Positions 33,775 to 42,817 of a stretch of DNA of 64,000 nt are shown one piece after another. The notes below the pieces were generated by a model. The model was not told where the DNA came from and ran no database searches. It saw nothing but the letters and a program-made list of their open reading frames with translations. The position numbers and the translations under genes were made by a program. The DNA comes from JAVBMC01 sp031552845 (GTDB lineage Bacteria; Verrucomicrobiota; Kiritimatiellia; RFP12; DVOR01): NCBI GenBank assembly GCA_031552845.1, contig JAVBMC010000046.1, forward strand, positions 1 through 64,000, given 5' to 3'. Within the stretch, counting starts at the first letter, position 1. Every line of letters starts with the position of its first letter.

Positions 33775-36354
33775 ATGCGAGTAAATGAGTTGGCCAAAGC
33801 CCTGAAGGTGCCGGGGGCTGAGGTGATGAAGCAGGCTGAGGTGCTCCGGATTGAAGTTTATTCGGCGTTGTCGTCGTTGGACACGGATGATGTCTCGCGG
33901 TTGAAGGCGCATTTCATGAAGCGGTCGCAGGCGGAACAGACCGGCGCCGAGCAGGCCCGTTTGGAGCGCCGCGCCGAGAAGCAGCGGTTGGTGGATGAAG
34001 CCGCCGCGGAGAAGAAGACCCGCGAACGCGCCGCGTTGGACAAGCATCTCGCCGCCGCGCAAGAGGCTGATTCAAAGTTCCGCACCGCACCCAAGACGGA
34101 CGCCGCACCGAAGGTTGTTGAAGCTCCTGCGCCGGTTACCGAAGCCGCTCCTGAAGCACCTGCACCTGTTGAAGCGCCTGTTGCTGAAACCACCAAGCCG
34201 GAAGCTGCAGCACCTACCGCGGAGAAAGCTCCTGAAGCTCCTGCCCCTACGGCTCCTGCTACACCTGCGCAGCCCGCCACCGCGGCATCTGCCAAGGTGA
34301 AGCCGGCCAAGCCTGGCCGCGTACACATTGAAGATGAAGAGGATGAAGTGCCGAGCAACGTGCACGTGCCCGCCGGAACGATGGCGAAAGAACGCGCCGG
34401 CAGCAGCAAGGCACCGTTGCGTCCGGTGCATGCGCACCGTGGGCGTGAAATTCCGCAGGGCCGCAAGGAAGAAGGCGGCGTGCGGCGTGATTTTGGTTTC
34501 GTCGCCGGTAAGGCGCATCCGCACCCGCAAGCTCCGGCCGCGAAGCCGGCTGCTCCCGCCGCTGCGGCACAGCAGTCGATTCAGCTCTCCGGCGCCGTCA
34601 CGGTGAAGGAGATTGCCGAGAAGATGGGCGTGCGCCCGAACCGGGTGATTGCCGACTTGATGCAGATGAATATTCTGGCGGCCATCAATCAGCGGATTGA
34701 GCCGAGCATTGCCGAGAAGATTGCCACGAAGTATGGCTTCCGGATTGATGTGGAAAAGTCGCGCCGTTCGACCGAGCGCAAGCCGATTATCAAGAGTGAG
34801 AATGCGGATGACGAGATCCCGCCGGATTCACCGGAGTCGCTGATTCCGCGGCCGCCGGTGGTGACGTTCCTCGGTCACGTTGACCATGGCAAAACGTCGT
34901 TGATGGACCGCATCCGCAATACGAAGGTGGCGTCCGGCGAAGCGGGCGGCATCACGCAGCACATCGGCGCCTATACGGTGGATGTGAGCGGACGTGCGAT
35001 TACGTTTTTGGATACGCCCGGTCACGCGGCGTTTTCGTCGATGCGTGCGCGCGGCGCAAGCTTGACGGATATCGCGGTGATTATCATTGCGGCGGATGAC
35101 GGCATCATGCCGCAGACAAAGGAAGCCATCAAGCATGCCAAGCATGCGGGCGTGCAGATCATGGTGGCGGTCAACAAGTGCGACTTGCCGACTGCGCGGC
35201 CCGACCGCGTGCGTCAGATGCTGCAGGCTGAAGGTCTGACCCCTGAAGAGTGGGGCGGCGATATTGTGGTGTGCGACGTGAGCGCACACACCGGCGCCGG
35301 CGTGGACCACCTGCTGGACATGATTATTCTGCAGGCCGATGTGTTGGAGCTGTCGGCAAATCCGACCCGCCGTGCGAATGGCTCGGTGATTGAAGCTCAG
35401 GTGGAGCAGGGCTTGGGACCGACGGCGACGCTGTTGGTGACGGGCGGCACGCTGAATGTGGGTGATACGATTTTGTGCGGTGAGTTCTTTGGACGCATCC
35501 GTGGTTTGATTGATGAGCGCGGGCGCCGCGTGAAGTCGGCGGGACCGTCGATTGCAGTGCGCTGCATGGGCTTGTCGGGCGTGCCGGAGGCCGGCGCGGA
35601 GTTCCGCGTGATGCCGAATGAGAAGCGTGCCCGTGCGTTGGCCGAGGAAGCCGCACATGCCCGCAAGCATGCGGAGCTGTCGTCGGCGCAGATGGCGTCG
35701 ATGGCTGATTGGACCACGCGTTTCGGCGCGGATGGCAAGGCCGAGCTGGCAGTGATTATCAAGGCCGACACGCAAGGTTCGGCCGAGGCGATCGTGCAGG
35801 CGTTGAACGATACGTTGAAGAGCGAGAAGGTAACGCTGAATGTTGTTTATGCGGGCATCGGCAATATCGCTCCGACGGATGTGCAGCGTGCGACGGGCGG
35901 CAAGGCGATGATTATCGGGTTTAACATTTCGTGTGAGCCGGGCGTTCAAGCGCAGGCGCGTCATGATGGCGTGCGGGTGAACACCTTCCGCATTATTTAC
36001 GAATTGCTGGAGCACGTGCGCGAATGCATGCTGGACTTGGTGCCGCCGGAATACAAGGAGGTCATCAAGGGCCATGCGGAAATCCGTCAAGTGTTCGACA
36101 TCGGCAAGAAGGGCCGCATTGCGGGCTGTCAGCTGTTGGATGGTTCTTTGCGCATCGCCGCGAAGTTCCGTATCAGCCGCCGCAAGGAAATTGTTTATAC
36201 AGGCAAGGTGAACGAGATGCGCCACTTCCAGAGCGAGGTGACGGAAATCACAGGCGCGCAGGAATGCGGCTTGCGGTTTGAAGGCTTTGAACAGTTCGAG
36301 GCCGGCGATATCGTCGAGTGCTTCGATAAGGAAATGTTGCCGAAGTCGCTGTAA
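33775..36354 (+). CDS. infB: Translation initiation factor IF-2
   Basis: This 859-aa GTPase brings initiator tRNA to the small ribosomal subunit. An IF2_N domain covers residues 1-50 and a second one about 275-330 ('VTVKEIAEKMGVRPNRVIAD'). They are separated by a long Ala/Pro/Glu-rich linker (about 60-270). The G domain starts near residue 366 with 'GHVDHGKTSL', followed by 'DTPGHAAF', 'NKCDLP' and 'SAHTGAG' (G1, G3, G4 and G5). The C-terminal domains that bind fMet-tRNA follow. It lies 6 nt after nusA in the same operon. Confidence 0.97.
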   Translation: MRVNELAKALKVPGAEVMKQAEVLRIEVYSALSSLDTDDVSRLKAHFMKRSQAEQTGAEQARLERRAEKQRLVDEAAAEKKTRERAALDKHLAAAQEADSKFRTAPKTDAAPKVVEAPAPVTEAAPEAPAPVEAPVAETTKPEAAAPTAEKAPEAPAPTAPATPAQPATAASAKVKPAKPGRVHIEDEEDEVPSNVHVPAGTMAKERAGSSKAPLRPVHAHRGREIPQGRKEEGGVRRDFGFVAGKAHPHPQAPAAKPAAPAAAAQQSIQLSGAVTVKEIAEKMGVRPNRVIADLMQMNILAAINQRIEPSIAEKIATKYGFRIDVEKSRRSTERKPIIKSENADDEIPPDSPESLIPRPPVVTFLGHVDHGKTSLMDRIRNTKVASGEAGGITQHIGAYTVDVSGRAITFLDTPGHAAFSSMRARGASLTDIAVIIIAADDGIMPQTKEAIKHAKHAGVQIMVAVNKCDLPTARPDRVRQMLQAEGLTPEEWGGDIVVCDVSAHTGAGVDHLLDMIILQADVLELSANPTRRANGSVIEAQVEQGLGPTATLLVTGGTLNVGDTILCGEFFGRIRGLIDERGRRVKSAGPSIAVRCMGLSGVPEAGAEFRVMPNEKRARALAEEAAHARKHAELSSAQMASMADWTTRFGADGKAELAVIIKADTQGSAEAIVQALNDTLKSEKVTLNVVYAGIGNIAPTDVQRATGGKAMIIGFNISCEPGVQAQARHDGVRVNTFRIIYELLEHVRECMLDLVPPEYKEVIKGHAEIRQVFDIGKKGRIAGCQLLDGSLRIAAKFRISRRKEIVYTGKVNEMRHFQSEVTEITGAQECGLRFEGFEQFEAGDIVECFDKEMLPKSL

Positions 36355-36362
36355 GGTGCGTT

Positions 36363-36737
36363 ATGGGTGTTGATCGGGTAGAGCGGCTGAATGTGCTGTT
36401 GCGGCGGGAGATCGCGGAGGCTTTGTATAAGGTCTTCGCGAGCGGTGCCGCGCCGGTGAATTTGGCGGCGTTGAGCGTGACGCGGGTGGAATGCGCGAGC
36501 AATCTGCGCAATGCTAATGTTTACGTCGCGATCCTCGGCCATGAAGACGAGCGCGGCAAATGGCTGCGGGCTTTGGCGGATGAAGCCTCGGCCCTGCAGG
36601 CGATCATCAATAAAAACATGAATCTTAAATATACGCCCCGGCTGCACTTCCATTTGGATATCGGCCTTGAGAAGGGCGATCATGTTTTGGACGTTCTCTA
36701 TCATATGGAAGAGAACGGCGAGCTTCCCCCGGAGTGA
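36363..36737 (+). CDS. rbfA: 30S ribosome-binding factor RbfA
   Basis: This 124-aa protein is needed for 16S rRNA 5'-end maturation and cold-adapted 30S assembly. The family pattern is clear: 'RVERLNVLLRREIAEALYK' at the N-terminus, 'LSVTRVECASNLRNANVYVA' in the middle and 'LKYTPRLHFHLDIGLEKGDH' near the end. It is the third gene of the operon, 8 nt after infB. A G/C-rich hairpin without a clear U-tract follows at 36749-36769. Confidence 0.93.
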   Translation: MGVDRVERLNVLLRREIAEALYKVFASGAAPVNLAALSVTRVECASNLRNANVYVAILGHEDERGKWLRALADEASALQAIINKNMNLKYTPRLHFHLDIGLEKGDHVLDVLYHMEENGELPPE

Positions 36738-36786
36738 TGTGCTTTGCGCCGCCTGTGAGCCGGAGGCGGTAGCTTGCTGTTTCGGC

Positions 36787-36815
36787 TTGTGTCAAGCTTT
36801 GAAAAGGGGTATACT
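36787..36815 (+). promoter_or_regulatory. Predicted promoter of mscS
   Basis: TATACT (36810-36815) is a good -10. The -35 candidate TTGTGT (36787-36792), 17 bp upstream, is weaker. Confidence 0.5.
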
Positions 36816-36842
36816 ATTCCCCTGTTTTTGAAAGGGTTAATA

Positions 36843-37757
36843 ATGACTAATGTAGTGAATGCCGTCGAAGCTCCCACCAATGCAACTGTAATGGAACAAA
36901 TTAAAACCGCTGTCTGCACAGAAGCCGGTTGCCGGGAACAATTTCTCACCCAGGTGACCGATTGGTTCCATCAGCATGGAGTCGCATTCGGAGTCAACCT
37001 TGTTGCAACGATTTTAATTTTCCTGTTGGGCTGGTTGGTCATCCGTATCGTGGTCGGCATCGTGAACCGCGCCGTGCTGAGCCGTTACACCGGCGACCAG
37101 CTGTTTCCGCGCTTGGTGACATCTGCGACGAGCAAGATATTGTGGCTGCTGCTGATCGTAATGATCATCCAGCGTTTGGGCGTGAATGTAGCGCCGATTT
37201 TGGCCGGCTTGGGCGTGACGGGCTTCATCGTCGGTTTCGCGTGCCAAGAGTCGCTGGCGAACTTTGCGGCCGGCGTGATGATTGCTTTCAACCAGCCGTT
37301 CAAGGTGGGTGAATATGTCGAAGTGGCCGGCTTGGGCGGCAGCATCCGTGAAGTTGGCATGATGGCAACGATTCTGACAACGCCGGACAACAAGCTGGTC
37401 GTGGTGCCGAACAAAGCCGTCTGGGGCAGCTCGATTGTGAACTATTCCGCTCTGCCGACCCGCCGCGTGGATTTGAAGTTCAACGTCGCTTACGGTTCCG
37501 ATTTGCAGAAGGTGCGTCAGATTATCGCGGACACGCTGGGTGCTTGCGACTTGGTGTTGAAAGACCCGGCGCCGACGATTGCGGTGTCTGAGCTGGCGGC
37601 ATCTGCCGTCACGTTGACCGTGCGTCCGTGGGCGAAGAACGCCGACTACTGGTCGGTCTTTTTCCAAATGACGCAGGAGATCAAGATTGCCCTCGATAAG
37701 AATGGCATTCAGATTCCGTTCCCGCAGATGGAAATCAACATGAAGCCGACGGCTTAA
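36843..37757 (+). CDS. mscS: Small-conductance mechanosensitive channel (MscS family)
   Basis: This 304-aa inner-membrane channel opens under membrane tension and releases solutes during hypo-osmotic shock. An N-terminal periplasmic stretch is followed by three transmembrane helices (about residues 40-65, 85-103 and 110-140). The pore helix region reads 'LGVTGFIVGFACQESLANFA' and leads into the beta domain 'PFKVGEYVEVAGLGGSIREV'. Length matches single-unit MscS proteins. The ATG at 36843 follows AAAGGG; a longer frame to 36774 would overlap the promoter. ilvD follows by 3 nt. Confidence 0.92.
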   Translation: MTNVVNAVEAPTNATVMEQIKTAVCTEAGCREQFLTQVTDWFHQHGVAFGVNLVATILIFLLGWLVIRIVVGIVNRAVLSRYTGDQLFPRLVTSATSKILWLLLIVMIIQRLGVNVAPILAGLGVTGFIVGFACQESLANFAAGVMIAFNQPFKVGEYVEVAGLGGSIREVGMMATILTTPDNKLVVVPNKAVWGSSIVNYSALPTRRVDLKFNVAYGSDLQKVRQIIADTLGACDLVLKDPAPTIAVSELAASAVTLTVRPWAKNADYWSVFFQMTQEIKIALDKNGIQIPFPQMEINMKPTA

Positions 37758-37760
37758 TTT

Positions 37761-39434
37761 ATGAATAGCGACGCAATCAAAAAAGGTTTTCAACGGGCGC
37801 CGCACCGAGCGCTCTTGCAGGCGACGGGTGTAGTCAAGCGTAAGGATTTCGACAAGCCGTTCATCGCGGTTTGCAACTCCTATATTGACATCATCCCCGG
37901 CCACAGCCACTTGCACCAAGTCGGCGCGCTCATCAAGGAAGCTATCCGCGAAGCGGGCGGCATTCCGTTTGAGTTCAACACAATTGGCGTGTGCGACGGC
38001 ATCGCGATGGGTCACGAAGGCATGAAGATGTCCCTGCCGAGCCGCGAGTTGATTGCCGACTCGGTCGAGACCATGCTGCAGGCGCACCGCTTTGATGCGA
38101 TGATCTGCATCCCGAACTGCGACAAGATTGTCCCCGGCATGATTCTCGGCGCGCTGCGTGTGAACATCCCGACAATCTTCGCCAGCGGCGGACCGATGAT
38201 GGCCGGCAAGCTGAAAGACGGCCGTGCGGCTGACTTGATTACCGTGTTTGAAGGCGTCGCTAAGTACAACAACAAGCAGATTGACGATGCGCAGCTGTTG
38301 GAGCTGGAAGACGAATCCTGCCCCGGCTGCGGTTCCTGCTCGGGCATGTTCACCGCGAACTCGATGAACTGCCTGTGCGAAGCAATCGGTTTGGCGTTGC
38401 CGGGCAACGGAACGATTCCTGCGATTGATCCGCGCCGCAAAGAGCTGTGGAAGGCCGCCGCCAAGCGCGTGGTCGAAATGGCCAAGGCCGAAGCGCCGCG
38501 TCCCCGTGACATCGTGACGCTCGAAGCGATCGACAACGCGTTTGCGTTGGATATGGCGATGGGCGGCAGCAGCAACACCGTGCTGCACACGCTGGCAATT
38601 GCGCGCGAAGCCGGGATCGATTACGACCTGCACCGCATCAACGCGATCTCCAAGAAGTGTCCGCACGTTTGCAAAGTCTCGCCCTCGTGCTCCTATCATA
38701 TTGAGGATGTCGATGCGGCCGGCGGCATCTCCGCAATCATGAAGCGCATCGCGCCGATTCCGGGTCTGCTCGACTTGTCCCGCAAGACGGTCTCCGGCAA
38801 GACGCTCAAAGAGATCACCGACGCGGCAGAAATCAAAGACGAACAAGTCATCCACACAATCGAGAACGCCTACTCGCAGGACGGCGGCTTGACCATTCTT
38901 CATGGCAATCTGGCTGAGGCCGGCGCTGTTGTGAAGAAGGCCGGCGTGGCGGCTTCGATGCTTCAGTTCCAAGGCACCGCAGTGTGCTTTGATTCGGAAG
39001 TCGAAGCGGGCGAGGGCATCTTGGCCGGCAAAGTAAAGGCGGGCAATGTAGTCGTCATCCGCTACGAAGGACCGCGCGGCGGTCCCGGCATGCAAGAGAT
39101 GCTCGCGCCGACATCCTACATCATGGGCGCGGGACTTGGCGAGTCGGTGGCGTTGATTACCGATGGACGTTTCTCGGGCGGAACGCGCGGGGCGTGCATC
39201 GGGCATGTATCGCCGGAAGCAGCCGAGGGTGGTTTGATCGCATTCCTGCGTGATGGCGACGTGATCAAGATTGACATCGTTAACCGCACGCTCGAGGCTG
39301 TGCTGTCCGATGAAGAGATCGCCAAACGCCGTGCCGAGGCCGCGCCGTATAAGCCGCGTCCTTTGACGGGCTGGCTCAAGCGGTATGCCGCCGTGGTCGG
39401 CAATGCATCGACCGGCGCATCGCTTAAAGATTAA
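37761..39434 (+). CDS. ilvD: Dihydroxy-acid dehydratase
   Basis: This 557-aa iron-sulfur enzyme dehydrates 2,3-dihydroxy-isovalerate and its C6 homologue in valine, leucine and isoleucine synthesis. Cluster ligands are visible as 'IPNCDKIVPG' (Cys about 120) and 'CPGCGSCSGMF' (about 187-195). The C-terminal 'LITDGRFSGGTRGACIGHV' is the family signature. The start lies 3 nt after mscS and has no clear Shine-Dalgarno, which suggests coupled translation. No other branched-chain synthesis gene is nearby. A strong hairpin follows the stop. Confidence 0.96.
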   Translation: MNSDAIKKGFQRAPHRALLQATGVVKRKDFDKPFIAVCNSYIDIIPGHSHLHQVGALIKEAIREAGGIPFEFNTIGVCDGIAMGHEGMKMSLPSRELIADSVETMLQAHRFDAMICIPNCDKIVPGMILGALRVNIPTIFASGGPMMAGKLKDGRAADLITVFEGVAKYNNKQIDDAQLLELEDESCPGCGSCSGMFTANSMNCLCEAIGLALPGNGTIPAIDPRRKELWKAAAKRVVEMAKAEAPRPRDIVTLEAIDNAFALDMAMGGSSNTVLHTLAIAREAGIDYDLHRINAISKKCPHVCKVSPSCSYHIEDVDAAGGISAIMKRIAPIPGLLDLSRKTVSGKTLKEITDAAEIKDEQVIHTIENAYSQDGGLTILHGNLAEAGAVVKKAGVAASMLQFQGTAVCFDSEVEAGEGILAGKVKAGNVVVIRYEGPRGGPGMQEMLAPTSYIMGAGLGESVALITDGRFSGGTRGACIGHVSPEAAEGGLIAFLRDGDVIKIDIVNRTLEAVLSDEEIAKRRAEAAPYKPRPLTGWLKRYAAVVGNASTGASLKD

Positions 39435-39456
39435 CAATCGTTAACAGGTTGAAGGC

Positions 39457-39506
39457 GGCCCGGCGATTGCGGAATGTATGTTCCACGGCGCCGGGCCGGT
39501 TTATTT
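39457..39506 (+). terminator. Hairpin terminator of ilvD
   Basis: GGCCCGGCG (39457-39465) pairs with CGCCGGGCC (39489-39497), and GGAA pairs with TTCC inside. A short U-rich stretch (GGTTTATTT) follows. An ATG at 39478 lies in its loop. Confidence 0.6.
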
Positions 39507-39507
39507 C

Positions 39508-40419
39508 ATGCGCTATGCTTTGATACGGTCGCTGTGTTTGATGGGCGGGTTTATTGTCGGCGGATGCTTGCCGGAGCTGGCGGCCTATAAAGATTTAATC
39601 AAGCTCGGCCTCGTCGTCATGCTGTTCGCGGTGTATCTGCGGCTCGAGCCTTCGCGCAACATGTTTCATGTCAGCCAATTCGCAGCGGCTGTCTTTGGCA
39701 TTGCGCTCGCGGTGCTGAGTTGGGCGGGACTCACGGCGGCGGATTATCCGGTGCTGGGACAGGTGGCGTTCTTTATCGCCATCACGCCGACCGCGACGGC
39801 GGCGCCGGTAATTGTTGGGCTGTTAGGCGGTAATGTGACCTATACGACGGCGATGTTCATGGTGTCGAATATTTGCGTGTCGCTCTCTCTGCCGGTACTC
39901 ATTCCGGTTATCATGGGTACTCCGGCGGTGGGCGTGGTGCATGATGTAGTCGTGCGAATCGGGACGGTGATTGTACTGCCGCTTGTGGCGGCGGGAACAG
40001 TGCGGTTATTCTTTGGCGAGAAGGGTAAAGCGTTGGGACGCGGGCTTGCCCCTGTAACCTTTTACTTGTGGATCAGCGTGGTCGTACTCATTGCCGCACA
40101 GGCGCGGGCATTTTTGGACGCGCAGGAACACATTCCATGGACGCTGCTGGGATTGGTCGGCGGAATCTCGCTGCTGCTGTGCATCATCAATTTTGTGGCG
40201 GGATATCTTTTCGGCCTGCCCAAATATCCGCGCGAGTGCAGCCAAGCGCTGGGACAGAAAAACAACTCCTACACCGTTTACCTCGCGCTCACCTATGCCA
40301 CACCAATCATCGCCCTCGGCCCGACCATCTACGTGCTGTGGCATAATATTTGGAACGCGGTCCAACTTTACCTCTGCGACTGCAAATCCCCGGTCCCCCG
40401 CGTGCCGGAAGAGGGGTAA
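39508..40419 (+). CDS. BASS-type (bile acid:sodium symporter-like) transporter
   Basis: This integral membrane protein of about 303 aa has eight to nine hydrophobic helices. The C-terminal signature 'SQALGQKNNSYTVYLALTYA' followed by 'PIIALGPTIYVLWHNIWNA' is typical of the BASS/SBF superfamily of sodium-coupled organic-anion carriers. It probably imports an organic acid; the substrate is unknown. I prefer the ATG at 39508 because the ATG at 39478 lies inside the ilvD terminator hairpin; neither has a good Shine-Dalgarno. The next gene starts 1 nt after its stop codon. Confidence 0.8.
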   Translation: MRYALIRSLCLMGGFIVGGCLPELAAYKDLIKLGLVVMLFAVYLRLEPSRNMFHVSQFAAAVFGIALAVLSWAGLTAADYPVLGQVAFFIAITPTATAAPVIVGLLGGNVTYTTAMFMVSNICVSLSLPVLIPVIMGTPAVGVVHDVVVRIGTVIVLPLVAAGTVRLFFGEKGKALGRGLAPVTFYLWISVVVLIAAQARAFLDAQEHIPWTLLGLVGGISLLLCIINFVAGYLFGLPKYPRECSQALGQKNNSYTVYLALTYATPIIALGPTIYVLWHNIWNAVQLYLCDCKSPVPRVPEEG

Positions 40420-40420
40420 G

Positions 40421-41467
40421 ATGATAAGAGTGCTCTTATTGATTACTTGCCTTTGCCTTTCATCCGCGGCAGTGACTCCGTCACCTAATGCCATGGCAGA
40501 AGAAATCCGCGCCATTACGCATGATTCATCCTTTGATAGCAACAACAGTAATGATGTTCAGCGCGTGCTTGATGTATTGTCGACTATTCCCCGCTTCTCG
40601 GATATCGAGGTGCACTGGGATCCGAAGTTTGGTGGCTATCGCTTGAACTGGATAGAAATACTTCACGAGAATCCTTATCTCTTGTGGAACGGAGAGACTA
40701 ATCATCCTCCGAGAGACGTATTCCAAACAACACACCGCGTGGCATCATTCGCTGAGTTCAGCAAAAAACTTACTGCGGTGTATGTGTATCGCGGCACGGT
40801 CAAGGAGATGATTGAGGTTTGGCATGAGAACCAATGGCAAGAGGTGAAGTGGACGCGTGCCGTGATGAGTGATTGCATCCGCTGCTTTCCGGAGTTTCTT
40901 GCTAGACGCCGCTCGCTGCTGGCGCCTTCGATGCACGCGGATGAATATATTTATCGTTCAAGTTGGCCGTGGATTGAGGATACGCGTCCGATTAAGCTTG
41001 CGCGTTTGGAGCAGGACCTTCAGAGAGAACTTTTGCGTCTGGAGCAGGCGGCTTCCAATCTGCTTGCTGCTGCGGCGTCCAATCAGTTCCGTTATGTTGA
41101 AGATGATGGTGTTAAGGTGACTCGTTATAAGAACTTCCCGCTGAGCGAAGAGATTCCTCTCGATGGTAAGCCGCCTAAATGGATTGCGCGTGATCTTCGC
41201 TATCTGCGTGATGAACAACCGGCACAATATCGCGAACAAGTGCATATTGTTGTTCCTGCAGGAGCCGAGGAGCGCGATCCCAACTACTGGCAGCAGCGGT
41301 ATGAAAGATTATTGTTGGAGAAGCAGCAAAAGGCTGCGACAAATTCATCTCAGGCAAAGCTGAAAAATGTGAATTTGCAACAGCAACGTGTGCGTCTGGC
41401 ACCGGCACCTTCCAAAACAGATAGGGCCTTTCAAAAGAGTTCATCAACGCCAACGCCGTTTGATTGA
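40421..41467 (+). CDS. Secreted protein of unknown function
   Basis: This 348-aa protein has an N-terminal signal peptide ('MIRVLLLITCLCLSSAA', about residues 1-18). The ATG follows GAGGGGTAAG; the frame is open much further upstream but there it overlaps the transporter gene. A mixed alpha/beta middle with repeated Trp ('WNGETNHPPRD', 'WHENQWQEVKWTR') leads to a predicted coiled coil at about residues 190-225 and a Gln/Lys-rich C-terminus. No family is recognised. It lies directly after the transporter, so they may share a transcript. Confidence 0.65.
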   Translation: MIRVLLLITCLCLSSAAVTPSPNAMAEEIRAITHDSSFDSNNSNDVQRVLDVLSTIPRFSDIEVHWDPKFGGYRLNWIEILHENPYLLWNGETNHPPRDVFQTTHRVASFAEFSKKLTAVYVYRGTVKEMIEVWHENQWQEVKWTRAVMSDCIRCFPEFLARRRSLLAPSMHADEYIYRSSWPWIEDTRPIKLARLEQDLQRELLRLEQAASNLLAAAASNQFRYVEDDGVKVTRYKNFPLSEEIPLDGKPPKWIARDLRYLRDEQPAQYREQVHIVVPAGAEERDPNYWQQRYERLLLEKQQKAATNSSQAKLKNVNLQQQRVRLAPAPSKTDRAFQKSSSTPTPFD

Positions 41468-41662
41468 ATTGCCGACTATTATTTTGTCTTTTTGTAGGAG
41501 GCACGACAGTCATATTTTTAGTTTTGTGCGCTCGTCGGTTAAATTCGGATGCCATTAGAAATTAGGCTTGGTCATTACGTGGTGTCGGCCGCGGGGACTT
41601 CAAAGGTCTTAGTCTTACACTTTGTGGTATCAGGAACGATGGTTCTGCGTGCCGTTTCCTGC
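41468..41662. other. Intergenic region, no feature seen
   Basis: No gene, array or clear hairpin terminator was seen before the promoter at 41663. Confidence 0.4.
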
Positions 41663-41691
41663 TTGACGCAAGGGGCAAGAAATGTTAGACT
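41663..41691 (+). promoter_or_regulatory. Promoter of the gene at 41803
   Basis: TTGACG (41663-41668) and TAGACT (41686-41691), 17 bp apart, have exactly the -35 and -10 hexamers of the nusA promoter. The leader is about 105 nt. Confidence 0.65.
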
Positions 41692-41802
41692 GAACCAACG
41701 GTTTACGGGAGACTGGGTTCCACTGCAGTTTGCTTTTTGGCGTAAAGATGGTTGCGGGCAAATGTTCCTAGTGCTAGGCGGAACAATTGGGAGTAGATAT
41801 AC

Positions 41803-42606
41803 ATGAAGAAGACTCTAATGTGGCGGTATCTGATAATAGGCGGATTTTGTTTGTTGGCTGTGGCCGCGAGTGGAGTGTGGCTCTGGTTGCAGCATTCAAA
41901 GTCTTTGCGCAATCCGCCAACGCCGTCGGTGCAGGGCGTAAATGGCGAACCTGCGGCCCCAACACCTGGGGCGCGCAAATCACTCGCTGACCGCCGCAAG
42001 GGGAATAAACCGTCTGTCCAGCAGCAGCCAGCCGTCGGGACAGAAAAGAAGAAGCCTCAGCGGTTCATTATTGATGAGGTGACCTTAACACCGCAGGAGA
42101 AAATCATTCAAAGCCGTTTGCAGGACGCGCTGGATAATGAGGATTTTGCAGCAATTGCGGCGTTGGCGAAAGATCCGGTATTCGCAAAAAATGCGGAGTT
42201 GCGCCGTGAATTAATCGCGGCATTGAGCTGGTTTGGCGTACAGTCCATTCAGGAGTTGACCGCATTGCTGTTTGACGAAAATCAAGAGTTAGCCGGAGAA
42301 GCTTTCGATGCTTGGGTATCGGCTCTTGAAGAACTTGAGAATCCAGCTACCAAAATACAAATGTTGGAAGCCGGCCTTAGGGCCCTTGTGGATCAAGACA
42401 GCATAGATTATGCGATGAGTTTGTACAATGGTTTAGATGATGTGCCAGTAGTGCAGTCATTGCTTAGGATTATTAATGGCGATAATGCAGAAGCCGCCGC
42501 CGCCGCGCGCGAGCAATATAGGCTTATCACAGGCGACGACTATGAGTCGGAGAAGGCAACCGCCCAATGGATTGCCGACAATACCGAGCCCGCAGAGGAA
42601 AAGTGA
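41803..42606 (+). CDS. Membrane-anchored helical-repeat protein
   Basis: This 267-aa protein has one transmembrane helix (about residues 9-29), a Pro/Lys-rich linker (about 30-85) and an all-helical domain (about 95-265). The latter resembles HEAT-type repeats ('LRRELIAALSWFGVQSIQEL', 'ELAGEAFDAWVSALEELEN'). The domain is probably in the periplasm and may be a protein-interaction platform. GGGAG precedes the ATG. It stands alone between a promoter and the repeat-rich region before HU/DUF4469 module 2. Function is unknown. Confidence 0.7.
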   Translation: MKKTLMWRYLIIGGFCLLAVAASGVWLWLQHSKSLRNPPTPSVQGVNGEPAAPTPGARKSLADRRKGNKPSVQQQPAVGTEKKKPQRFIIDEVTLTPQEKIIQSRLQDALDNEDFAAIAALAKDPVFAKNAELRRELIAALSWFGVQSIQELTALLFDENQELAGEAFDAWVSALEELENPATKIQMLEAGLRALVDQDSIDYAMSLYNGLDDVPVVQSLLRIINGDNAEAAAAAREQYRLITGDDYESEKATAQWIADNTEPAEEK

Positions 42607-42644
42607 TTGTGTGAATCACGGCGCGGCGCGTTCAGTCACTCTTC

Positions 42645-42750
42645 CCCTTGGGAGCGCGGGCATTCCTGCTCGCATGATGTTTGTGTGTGCGTCAGCGGGT
42701 GCGGCGGTTTCGGCGAAGTCGATGAAGTCGAGTTTGTGTCTCCCCTGAGC
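42645..42750. repeat. Dispersed repeat R4
   Basis: It includes 'GGGAGCGCGGGCATTCCTGC', 'GTGCGGCGGTTTCGGCGAAG' and 'CGATGAAGTCGAG', blocks also seen in R2, R3 and R5. It lies just before the promoter of HU/DUF4469 module 2, as R2 does for module 1. Confidence 0.5.
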
Positions 42751-42782
42751 GTACCAGCGTCCCCGCCGGCATTCTTTCCCTC

Positions 42783-42810
42783 TTGACTTATCCCCTTAAT
42801 CTGCTAAACT
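42783..42810 (+). promoter_or_regulatory. Promoter of HU/DUF4469 module 2
   Basis: TTGACT (42783-42788) and TAAACT (42805-42810) are 16 bp apart, identical in hexamers and spacing to the promoter at 17450. Confidence 0.75.
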
Positions 42811-42817
42811 GCAACCC

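Noticed and set aside
32512..34062. 516-aa open frame on the minus strand
   Set aside because: It is antisense to nusA and the start of infB, with an Arg/His/Leu-rich composition and no domain.
36749..36769. Terminator after rbfA
   Set aside because: CCGCCT and AGGCGG can pair, but no T-run follows, so it is not called as a terminator.
37014..39437. 807-aa open frame on the minus strand
   Set aside because: It lies opposite mscS and ilvD, both clear genes; it is a long antisense shadow.
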